Assembly (NCBI GenBank): GCA_024641365.1
Contig: JAHEDF010000314.1
Span: 1-5,262, forward strand
Source of the DNA: Planctomycetota bacterium
GTDB lineage: Bacteria; Planctomycetota; UBA11346
Direction of reading: 5' to 3'
Length of the DNA stretch: 5,262 nucleotides
Shown: positions 1 through 5,262 of the stretch, in pieces
How the letters are laid out: each line of letters begins with the position of its first letter
Numbering within the stretch: position 1 is the first letter of the stretch
Position numbers and translations under genes: made by a program
Notes under the pieces: generated by a model
Seen by the model: the letters and a program-made list of their open reading frames with translations, nothing else
What the model was told of the DNA's origin: nothing
The model's database searches: none

Positions 1-1404
1 CCTGTCATTAACGGTAATACTTTACGATATGATATAAACGCAGGAGATGTTTTAGCCAACGATGTCGCTGGCCCACGTAGTAGTGGAGGTGACCAAGCAT
101 GGCCAATGGCGGATGGGTGGACCGTACAATCCCTGGGCGTAGCTCCCTATTCGCCGTATTCGTTGACCGGTGTTTTCAAAGGTGAACCACGTTGGTCGTA
201 TCCCAACATGTGGCCCGGATTGCATGCGTCGCACGAAGCGCCGGTACCAACATTTCCTGGGGAATTAATTGGTATCACGCGCCTACTTGGTAATCCCATC
301 ACTCCGCCAGGTTCGTCCGATGTGGGTCCGATTTTGACCTTCAACGGCAATATGGGCCCGCTGTTTATGATCACGGCGGATGGCTTATTTGTGCAAACAT
401 TATTCCAAGATGTGCGCACCGGCAAACCATGGAAAATGCCAAGCGCCGAACGTGGCATGCTGCTCAACGATGTTGCGCCACATGATGAAAATTTCTGGCC
501 GTCGATAACGCAGACGACAGATGGATTGGTTTATATTCAAGATGGAGCACGCAGTAGTTTGGTGCGCGTTGATCATATCGAAACGCTGCGCCGTTTGCCC
601 ACGCAACCATTAAAAATTACCGAAGCCGATTTACGCAATGCTCGTGAGGTCGAAACGCGCAATGAAATTGCTCGGCAGCAGGCCATGGGCAACGGCACGC
701 TGAAAATTATCATGGGGGGCAAAGCGCCAACTATTGATGGTAAACTGGATGATTGGACAGGCAGTCAATGGGCCACGGTCGATTTGCGCGGGACCAAGGC
801 GAATTTTAATAGCGACAGCAAACCGTACAGTGTCGAGGCAACGGCGAGTATTTCAGGAGATCGCCTCAATCTAGCGTGGCGCACCACCGAGAAAGAATTG
901 TTGCGTAATACGGGTGAAAATACCATCGCCTTATTTAAATTTGGCGGCTGTCTCGATGTCATGCTCGGCACTGATGCCAATGCCAATCCTAAGCGCATCG
1001 ATCCCGTTGCTGGCGATATACGTTTATTAATCACGCAGGTGAAAAATAAAACCGTCGCCATGCTCTATCACGCCGTGGTTCCCGGCACGACAAAACCAGT
1101 GCCGTTCTCGTCACCGTCGCGCACCATTACCTTAGATCGCGTCGACGATGTCAGTAACCACATTGAATTCGCCACCAATAACGAGGGATTATTTGAAGTA
1201 AGCGTGCCGTTATCGACATTAGGCTGGCAACCCAAACCCGGCACCACCGTAAAAGCCGACCTCGGTATTTTACGCGGTGATGGTGAAGCGACTCTGCAGC
1301 GCGTTTATTGGAGCAATAAAGGCACGGCCATTGTTAGCGATGTGCCATCTGAAGCACAATTAACGCCCGCATTGTGGGGGCGTTGGGAAATTATTGCGCG
1401 GTGA
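1..1404 (+). CDS. Large beta-propeller protein with C-terminal CBM9/DOMON-like domain, 3' part only
   Basis: The reading frame is open from the first base to a TGA at 1402-1404, giving 467 residues of a longer protein whose start is left of the window. The ATG at 106 is not taken as the start, because the preceding 35 codons read smoothly as protein. Roughly residues 1-210 look like the end of a beta-propeller: the strand-like segments MITADGLFVQTLF (about 123-135) and FWPSITQTTDGLVYI (165-179) resemble repeat blades, and HASHEAPVP (75-83) looks like a conserved signature. A charged, probably helical linker (about 208-232) leads to a second domain starting at APTIDGKLDDW (242-252), the typical opening of CBM9-like/DOMON-type beta-sandwiches, which runs to the end. 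Such architecture is known to me from exported PVC-group proteins acting on or binding carbohydrates or cofactors. The export signal is outside the window and the substrate is unknown. It converges with the neighbouring - strand gene. Confidence 0.8.
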   Translation, partial: PVINGNTLRYDINAGDVLANDVAGPRSSGGDQAWPMADGWTVQSLGVAPYSPYSLTGVFKGEPRWSYPNMWPGLHASHEAPVPTFPGELIGITRLLGNPITPPGSSDVGPILTFNGNMGPLFMITADGLFVQTLFQDVRTGKPWKMPSAERGMLLNDVAPHDENFWPSITQTTDGLVYIQDGARSSLVRVDHIETLRRLPTQPLKITEADLRNAREVETRNEIARQQAMGNGTLKIIMGGKAPTIDGKLDDWTGSQWATVDLRGTKANFNSDSKPYSVEATASISGDRLNLAWRTTEKELLRNTGENTIALFKFGGCLDVMLGTDANANPKRIDPVAGDIRLLITQVKNKTVAMLYHAVVPGTTKPVPFSSPSRTITLDRVDDVSNHIEFATNNEGLFEVSVPLSTLGWQPKPGTTVKADLGILRGDGEATLQRVYWSNKGTAIVSDVPSEAQLTPALWGRWEIIAR

Positions 1405-1470
1405 TATTTTTGGCTGTTGTTTTGCTGGTATGATTCTAAGTGCTTTGGCTTCGGTAATCAGATTAATCGC

Positions 1471-2262
1471 TTAAGGACGGGCATCAGGTTGATAGTCAAT
1501 AGCTGTTACTTTAAGCGCGTAATCTTCCAGTGTTAATTTTAGATCAATTTTACCGCCGGTTGGGCAACAGTTTCCATCGTGTGGTCGCCAGATGTAGTGA
1601 GAATAACGCAGACCGTTAAAATCTAGACCACCGCCTTTCCATACGCCCCAATCTTTGGGAACTGTTTTGGTAATGGCTTTTTCAATGGCGCTGATATCGA
1701 CTGCGCGTGGGCATTTTTTATCTGAATCGTACATAAAATAATAGGCAACATCTGCATATCCTGTACCTGGATAGGTGGCTTTATATGCCAATACCGAATG
1801 ATTATTAACGGTTGTAATTGTGGGTACAATAGTTCCGCCATCGACCGTTTTTATGAAGTGGATATATAATAGATAATTATTATTTTCTTCGTCAGTTAAT
1901 ACGATGCCTTTATGTTGAGGTTCTTGATTAGTTAAGTCGGTAACTTGGTAAGGTCCCCATTTGCCAATTTTTGTGATCTTTAAATTTTCTGGTCGATAGG
2001 GGGATTTTTCTGCTTCAGTTCCTGGGCTATCTTTTTTTAATACAACATTCCAATACGTTACATTTTTTAAGGCGTTAAAATAGCCATCGTTTTCAAAACT
2101 GAACGGGGTTTTGGTTATGGTGATGGGATGATCAGTTTTCCCATCGTCGACCCAGACTTTCCACGTATTTTCTGTTGTTTCGGCGTTTAGGGAATTAATA
2201 CCAATGAGAATTGTTAGGGTAAGTAATTGGAGGGTTTGGAGGTGCGGCAGCGTATTATTCAT
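1471..2262 (-). CDS. Secreted protein of unknown function with NCCPTGG motif
   Basis: A complete 263-codon gene running from ATG at 2262-2260 to TAA. Residues 1-27 look like a signal peptide: hydrophobic core LQLLTLTILIGI and a likely cleavage after L-N-A (27), although the n-region has no Lys or Arg. The mature part is rich in beta-forming and aromatic residues and has only three cysteines, Cys184 and Cys232-Cys233. The C-terminal stretch from RYSHYIWRPHDG through NCCPTGG (231-237) to an amphipathic beta strand looks like a conserved module; I recall similar NCCPxG motifs in small exported proteins, but I do not recognise the family. By eye the gene is about 38-40 percent GC against about 55 percent for the propeller gene upstream, so it may have a different history. 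It starts 53 bases after the sulfur-carrier stop and may be transcribed with it. No clear Shine-Dalgarno precedes the ATG; the leader is AT-rich. Confidence 0.8.
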   Translation of the reverse strand: MNNTLPHLQTLQLLTLTILIGINSLNAETTENTWKVWVDDGKTDHPITITKTPFSFENDGYFNALKNVTYWNVVLKKDSPGTEAEKSPYRPENLKITKIGKWGPYQVTDLTNQEPQHKGIVLTDEENNNYLLYIHFIKTVDGGTIVPTITTVNNHSVLAYKATYPGTGYADVAYYFMYDSDKKCPRAVDISAIEKAITKTVPKDWGVWKGGGLDFNGLRYSHYIWRPHDGNCCPTGGKIDLKLTLEDYALKVTAIDYQPDARP

Positions 2263-2315
2263 TTATGTATGTCTTTATTAATCTATTGTGCATCATGCCG
2301 TCATACTCGAAATAA

Positions 2316-2588
2316 TCATCCACCCGAGAGCGCCTGCAGGATCAAAACTTTGTCGTCGGCCCGCAGCGAGTCGGAAAGTTTTTCGCGGTCGCGGATTGGC
2401 TCTTCACCGACAAAAATATTGACGTGTCGGCGCAGTTTACCGGTGTCATCAACAATATACGAGGCGAGTCCTGGGTGACGGCGCTCAAGTTCGTCGATTA
2501 TTTCACGCACGCTCGTTGCTGGAATTTCGCCATCCGCGAGATTCGGAAAGAAAACCTGCAGATGTTGTGTGAACGAGACGTGGGGCAT
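2316..2588 (-). CDS. MoaD/ThiS-family ubiquitin-fold sulfur carrier protein
   Basis: A 90-residue protein with the features of the MoaD/ThiS beta-grasp family. It has an N-terminal strand VSFTQHLQVFFP; a helix TSVREIIDELERRHPGL (25-41); the segment D-x-G-K-L-R-R-H-V-N-I-F-V (48-60), typical of this subfamily; and a C-terminal ALSGG ending in Gly89-Gly90 directly before the TGA. In known members an E1-like enzyme adenylates the terminal glycine, which then carries sulfur as a thiocarboxylate for molybdopterin, thiamine or other sulfur-containing products, or is conjugated to proteins as with archaeal SAMPs. No E1, MoaE, ThiG or cysteine desulfurase gene is visible here, so the pathway cannot be read from the window. 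The gene starts 45 bases after the BNR-propeller stop on the same strand, an arrangement I recall from other genomes. The ATG has no strong Shine-Dalgarno, but the length fits the family. Confidence 0.88.
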   Translation of the reverse strand: MPHVSFTQHLQVFFPNLADGEIPATSVREIIDELERRHPGLASYIVDDTGKLRRHVNIFVGEEPIRDREKLSDSLRADDKVLILQALSGG

Positions 2589-2633
2589 GCTTTTTCAGGA
2601 GCTTAGGTTTTGCAATAAATTTACGAGCAGCGT

Positions 2634-3815
2634 TTAAGAAAAACGTACGGAGTGCACCGGTGGTAGGTTGTTGCCAACACAACTCCAGGAATCACCACGA
2701 TCATCTGAAACATACACGTTGCCAGTTGTGCTACCAAAGCAGACGGAATCGCCACGAACATCGAGGCTGTGTCGGTAAACAACGTCGTATGAATTTTCTT
2801 GTGGGAGTCCTTTGCGCAGCTCCTCCCACGTGGCACCGCCGTCGTGTGTGCGCGCAACAAATAGTCCGCCACCGACCGCCATGCGCTGAGCGTCGCTGTG
2901 CGCTGGCACGACCCACGCCGTACGACCATCACGGTCGTCGACGGCAATTGGAAATCCGAAGTGGGCAGCTTGGTCTTTGTTGCTAACGCGTTTCCACGAT
3001 TGCGCACCGTCTTCGCTAAAAAATATGCCGCAATGATTTTGCTGCCAAATGCGATCGGGATCTTGTGGGCATTGCGTAATAAAATGTGGATCGTGTCCCC
3101 ACTCGGCTTCTTTATTAGGCAAATAATCGTTGAGCACGCCTTTGTTCATTGCTTTCCACGTTTTGCCGCCGTCCATTGTTCCGACAACGCCAGCGCACGA
3201 AACGCCGATGAGGATGTGCGCCGGGTCACGTGGGTCGACGGAAATAGAATGAATGCCTGGCACAAATTCTCCATAGGCCATGGCTGCTGGCGTACCGCCC
3301 CAGTCATTTCGCGACGTGGCATTGCCAGCAAAAAGATCTCCACCGCGACTTTTGTGATTCCAGAGCGGAAGATTTAATTCCCAGGTGTCACCACCATCGT
3401 GGCTGGTAAATAATCCACCAGGCAAGGTTCCAGCATGAATTGTTTTGGGCTCTTCTTTTCCACCGAAAGCAAGCACCCATACTTTTAGTAACGACGCATC
3501 TTTATAGGCCGTCGGTTGTTCGGCAGTCGGATCCTGATCCGGCGTCGGCAGATGTTGTTCAATAAAGCGTGCGCCTTTGGGATAGGCTAATTGAGAAAGA
3601 TTTTCCCAGGTCGCACCATCATCTTTTGTGCGCGATAATTTCGGTCCCCAATGCGCGTGATCCATGGCCGCCCAGATCGTTCCGTCGCGCGGATCGCGCG
3701 CGGCGTAACTGATCGACATGCCAGGGTGCGCTATTGGGCGTGGTTTCCACGCGCCGTTTTTGCGGTCAAGGATGAGCGTACCTTTACGCGTTCCGAGAAT
3801 TAGTTGGTTGGACAT
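2634..3815 (-). CDS. BNR/Asp-box beta-propeller protein, sialidase-like fold, probably non-sialidase
   Basis: A 393-residue protein with six Asp-box motifs (S/T-x-D-x-G-x-T/S-W) ending at Trp70, Trp145, Trp220, Trp274, Trp330 and Trp377, which mark the blades of a six-fold propeller like those in the WD40/YVTN/BNR and VPS10-type families. Database names for such proteins are often 'exo-alpha-sialidase' or 'glycosyl hydrolase', but the FRIP motif of true sialidases is not seen. There is no signal peptide (start MSNQLILGTRKGTLIL), so a cytoplasmic location is inferred. Family-typical segments are DHAHWGPKL (52-60), HDPHF (241-245), QQNHCGIF (258-265), HFGFPIAVDDRD (285-296), GLPQENSYDVVYR (336-348) and the ending LPPVHSVRFS. 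The MoaD/ThiS-like gene follows 45 bases downstream, suggesting joint function. The ATG at 3815 has only a weak AGG four bases upstream, but N-terminal family resemblance supports it. Coding GC is high (about 55 percent by eye). Substrate unknown. Confidence 0.9.
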   Translation of the reverse strand: MSNQLILGTRKGTLILDRKNGAWKPRPIAHPGMSISYAARDPRDGTIWAAMDHAHWGPKLSRTKDDGATWENLSQLAYPKGARFIEQHLPTPDQDPTAEQPTAYKDASLLKVWVLAFGGKEEPKTIHAGTLPGGLFTSHDGGDTWELNLPLWNHKSRGGDLFAGNATSRNDWGGTPAAMAYGEFVPGIHSISVDPRDPAHILIGVSCAGVVGTMDGGKTWKAMNKGVLNDYLPNKEAEWGHDPHFITQCPQDPDRIWQQNHCGIFFSEDGAQSWKRVSNKDQAAHFGFPIAVDDRDGRTAWVVPAHSDAQRMAVGGGLFVARTHDGGATWEELRKGLPQENSYDVVYRHSLDVRGDSVCFGSTTGNVYVSDDRGDSWSCVGNNLPPVHSVRFS

Positions 3816-3861
3816 GGAGCCTAAGCTAATTGGGAGGGATGCAGGCTCAACTGGTGGTTGC

Positions 3862-3969
3862 CTACGCAGTGGTAGGGTGTTGGTGATGGTGATTGGGGGG
3901 AGGTTTTTTACTTGGTGGGGGAGGGGAATTGTTTGTTAGGTGCTGAGAGCTGGGATTCGCTTTTAGCAT
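3862..3969 (-). CDS. Possible Pro/His-rich leader peptide (35 aa)
   Basis: A short frame of 35 codons from ATG (3969-3967) to TAG (3864-3862), inside the leader of the BNR-propeller gene and ending 46 bases before that gene's ATG. The peptide contains nine prolines, including the runs SPPPPS and KPPPN, and five histidines in NHHHQHP. Polyproline stretches stall ribosomes that lack EF-P, and residue-rich leader peptides are a known attenuation device, so a regulatory role is possible. Against it: no Shine-Dalgarno precedes the ATG, and the amino acids are exactly what a C/A-rich strand would encode by chance. It is out of frame with the propeller gene. Confidence 0.15.
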   Translation of the reverse strand: MLKANPSSQHLTNNSPPPPSKKPPPNHHHQHPTTA

Positions 3970-3976
3970 GATAAGA

Positions 3977-3991
3977 TTAATAATTTATTAA
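3977..3991. repeat. AT-rich perfect inverted repeat in the propeller leader
   Basis: TTAATAA and TTATTAA form a perfect 7-base inverted repeat around one T. It lies about 75-90 bases downstream of the predicted start of transcription, just ahead of the leader mini-ORF, where a bound protein could block elongation. The site is pure A/T, so chance is a serious alternative in this AT-rich stretch. Confidence 0.3.
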
Positions 3992-4070
3992 CGGTTTGTG
4001 TATGGAGATTTGTGTGTGTAAGTGGTAAAATGCTAGTTGGATTGTTTATTAGGTAGTTTGGTTTATTTGG

Positions 4071-4101
4071 ATTATATGTTGCGAGATATTTGACTTATCA
4101 G
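4071..4101 (-). promoter_or_regulatory. Predicted sigma-70-type promoter of the propeller/sulfur-carrier unit
   Basis: On the - strand a perfect TATAAT (4076-4071) is preceded after 19 bases by CTGATA (4101-4096), which matches four of six bases of the -35 consensus. The spacer is longer than the ideal 17. The strong C-over-G skew of the transcribed strand begins immediately downstream, which independently suggests that the leader starts here. The predicted start of transcription is about 4064, some 250 bases ahead of the propeller ATG. Confidence 0.4.
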
Positions 4102-4110
4102 AGAAAGTGA

Positions 4111-4125
4111 ATTTAACGCTTAAAT
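4111..4125. repeat. Inverted repeat just upstream of the predicted promoter
   Basis: ATTTAA-CGC-TTAAAT is a perfect 6-base inverted repeat with a three-base spacer. It lies about 47-61 bases upstream of the predicted start of transcription, directly behind the -35 element, a usual position for an activator site. There is no match to a regulator consensus that I can name, and AT-richness raises the chance of coincidence. Confidence 0.25.
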
Positions 4126-4173
4126 GATTAACGGTAATTGCTTTTTATTTGGTAAATTATTCAATTTTGCGGC

Positions 4174-4240
4174 GTAATATTTTAGGTATTGGGATTCTTG
4201 TCCCGATAATAATAACCGTCGATCAATCGAAATATATTAC
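4174..4240. other. Candidate structured RNA element (three-way-junction-like)
   Basis: Three nested pairings are visible. An outer stem joins GTAATAT (4174-4180) to ATATTAC (4234-4240), extended by TTT/AAA past a bulge. A first inner hairpin is TATTGGGA (4187-4194) with TCCCGATA (4201-4208), containing one G-T wobble and a six-base loop. A second inner hairpin is TCGA (4219-4222) with TCGA (4227-4230) and a TCAA tetraloop. Together they could fold as a three-way junction on either strand. On the - strand the element would lie in the 3' region of the M23 gene. No known RNA family is recognised, and the stems are short. Confidence 0.25.
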
Positions 4241-4288
4241 CCATCACTTTTTGGTTCTTTTCATAAGACGCAAAGTGTAATGTCTCAT

Positions 4289-4309
4289 GTCGGGGTTATT
4301 TCACCCGAC
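4289..4309 (-). terminator. GC-rich hairpin behind the M23 gene, possible terminator
   Basis: GTCGGG (4289-4294) and CCCGAC (4304-4309) form a perfect six-base GC-rich stem with a nine-base loop, starting 25 bases after the M23 stop codon. There is no run of T after the stem in the direction of transcription, so this is not a canonical intrinsic terminator. It may protect the 3' end or assist factor-dependent termination. Confidence 0.3.
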
Positions 4310-4334
4310 GAACTTGCTGTGCGTTTAGGCGGGA

Positions 4335-5262
4335 TTACTTGCGAGCATTTTCTCCCTCGGTGTTCTCTTTTGACTTAAATACTCCAGCTATGTTCCGCAC
4401 ATACGTTCCTTCTGGTAAATTTAACCCATCTACTTTTTCCCAACGGTTTCCCTTTTTGACTTCGAATCGATAGCGACCCATGACGGAATACATGCTGTCC
4501 AGTAATGTAAAATGCAGATGTGGGCTACCGGACGCGCCGGAATTTCCCACCAAGCCAACAACTTGCCCTGCCTTTACCCGATCTCCGACTGTGACTTTCG
4601 CACTGCCTTTTTTTAGGTGGCCGAAAAGGACGGAAATTCCGCCGCCATAGTCGATTTGTATTATATTCGCGGCACGAAAGCCTCCTACCTGTCCTACCGC
4701 CATGTCTGGGAAATCATTCTGCACCGCAGTGACAATCCCATCTGCCTGTGCAAGCACCGGCTGTTCCCACGCGTAATAATTTTCAAGCGTTTCGAGGCTC
4801 TTGTTGTAATGATTATTAAGCAGAGATGGCTTTTTCTTATACGGAACACCATTCTTTTGGATAATCATGTCAAAGGCATAGGCCGCCGATGCTTTCATCC
4901 GATGATGACCGGTTTTGTCAGGGACTACGTACCACTCGCCTTCCAATGGCAGCGGCAAGCACAGTGAACTCTGATTCTTGTCCGCGTATGCCAGCCATTT
5001 CTTATTAAGAGGTTGATAACCGTCTTGTTGGAAATTCTCCCTAAAAGCGAGCAGCAAGCGACGGTATTCCAATTCGGCGCATTCGGGGAGTCCATGCTTT
5101 TCGCACCAATTAATCAGCTCTCGGTCTTTGTTTTCATCAATCATTTTTTGTCGAATAGCGATATACTCTCGATGCGCCTCTTTTACCGGCGTCACTCTCC
5201 AAATAATCTTCGAACGATCTATGTCCGAAGAGATCGTCAACGGCATCGATCCCTTTTCTTGG
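4335..5262 (-). CDS. M23-family zinc metallopeptidase (LytM/lysostaphin type), 5' end probably outside window
   Basis: The frame ends at 4335 and is open to the right edge; the first ATG in the window is at 5246, giving 303 residues. From that Met, residues 20-90 carry a helical, TPR-like part with the pattern EYIAIRQ...INWCEKHGLPECAELEYRRLL...YQPLNKKWL, known to me from planctomycetal proteins. The peptidase domain follows (about 105-250): His114/His115 and Asp126 (HHRMKASAAYAFD) as first zinc ligands, a core with FGHL (His210), GDRVKAGQVVGLVGNSGASG (221-240), and the HLH motif His243-His245. M23 enzymes normally cut peptide cross-links in peptidoglycan, and all metal ligands appear present. 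No signal peptide follows the ATG at 5246. AAGGG lies upstream of it, but the conserved helical segment starts so close to this Met that the true start, with an export signal, is likely further upstream. Confidence 0.85.
   Translation of the reverse strand, partial: QEKGSMPLTISSDIDRSKIIWRVTPVKEAHREYIAIRQKMIDENKDRELINWCEKHGLPECAELEYRRLLLAFRENFQQDGYQPLNKKWLAYADKNQSSLCLPLPLEGEWYVVPDKTGHHRMKASAAYAFDMIIQKNGVPYKKKPSLLNNHYNKSLETLENYYAWEQPVLAQADGIVTAVQNDFPDMAVGQVGGFRAANIIQIDYGGGISVLFGHLKKGSAKVTVGDRVKAGQVVGLVGNSGASGSPHLHFTLLDSMYSVMGRYRFEVKKGNRWEKVDGLNLPEGTYVRNIAGVFKSKENTEGENARK

Larger units (their letters stand above)
3816..4064 (-). promoter_or_regulatory. Long C-rich, G-poor 5' leader of the BNR-propeller/sulfur-carrier unit
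   Basis: This stretch lies between the predicted transcription start (about 4064) and the propeller ATG at 3815. The strand asymmetry is seen directly: on the + strand, bases 3871-4080 contain 73 G and only 8 C, so the RNA made from the - strand would be C-rich with almost no G. The densest part is 3871-3950 (39 against 3). Such RNA can hardly fold and resembles Rho-utilisation regions. No riboswitch-like structure is apparent here. The attenuation role is inference. Confidence 0.4.

Noticed and set aside
85..106. Shine-Dalgarno-like GGAGGTGA followed by ATG at 99 and at 106, suggesting a gene start for the first + strand CDS
   Set aside because: The best-spaced ATG (99) opens only a short frame. 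The frame of the CDS is open to base 1 with protein-like sequence, and the GGAGGTGA is explained by Gly-Gly-Asp codons.
1405..1470. Gap between convergent genes, examined for a shared terminator
   Set aside because: Only a short TAATC-A-GATTA palindrome (1455-1465) is present; there is no stable GC stem and no T run, so no terminator is called.
2621..3377. Several long frames overlapping the BNR-propeller gene on both strands, the longest at 2898-3377 on the + strand
   Set aside because: Their translations are Arg/His/Cys-rich and lack domain features. They are shadows of the GC-rich propeller gene, whose six Asp-boxes prove its frame.
2634..3815. Calling the Asp-box protein a sialidase
   Set aside because: Asp-boxes mark only the fold. 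The FRIP motif and an export signal are missing, and the sulfur-carrier neighbour points elsewhere.
4182..4288. Two mini-ORFs on the - strand (14 and 20 codons) overlapping as TGATG behind the M23 gene
   Set aside because: They are very short, lack ribosome binding sites, and lie in the stretch with better support as paired RNA.
3816..4334. Integron attC site, CRISPR array or insertion-sequence end in the intergenic region
   Set aside because: There are no repeat-spacer units, no terminal inverted repeats with target duplications, and no paired attC core boxes, only short unrelated palindromes.
4617..4967. 116-codon frame antisense to the M23 peptidase
   Set aside because: The opposite strand encodes the M23 domain with complete zinc motifs; the antisense translation shows no recognisable features.

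Overview
The window looks like chromosomal DNA from a free-living bacterium, probably of the Planctomycetota/Verrucomicrobiota (PVC) group. That assignment is inferred from two protein styles: a large secreted propeller protein ending in a CBM9-like domain, and an M23 peptidase whose N-terminal part carries the 'WC..hgL..A...yr.lL' pattern I associate with planctomycetal proteins. No rRNA, tRNA, transposase, integrase or CRISPR array is visible.

Layout. Bases 1-1404 (+ strand) hold the 3' part of a large, probably exported beta-propeller protein with a CBM9/DOMON-like C-terminal domain; its start lies outside the window. After a 66-base gap, everything else is on the - strand. Reading in the direction of transcription: an M23 metallopeptidase gene (4335 to the right edge, start probably outside the window); a 519-base intergenic region; a six-Asp-box BNR-propeller protein without a signal peptide (3815-2634); 45 bases later a MoaD/ThiS-type ubiquitin-fold sulfur carrier ending in Gly-Gly (2588-2316); and 53 bases later an AT-rich gene for a secreted 263-residue protein of unknown function (2262-1471). 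The last three are close enough to form one transcription unit.

The most interesting part is the BNR-propeller + sulfur-carrier pair with its leader. From annotated genomes I recall the same two families side by side in unrelated bacteria, with no function assigned. The propeller is annotated as a glycosidase/sialidase, but it looks cytoplasmic, shows no sialidase FRIP motif, and has a set of His residues that could bind a metal. Between the predicted promoter (TATAAT at 4076-4071) and the propeller start lies a leader of about 250 bases. Its first 200 bases are extremely C-rich and G-poor on the transcribed strand (by my count 73 C against 8 G over 3871-4080). It contains a 35-codon Pro/His-rich mini-ORF and an AT-rich palindrome. 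This suggests leader-level control, for example Rho-dependent attenuation, but that is inference.

The rest of the intergenic region (about 4174-4310) has base-pairing compatible with a small three-way-junction RNA and a separate GC hairpin behind the M23 gene. All identifications come from reading the sequence; no database search was run.
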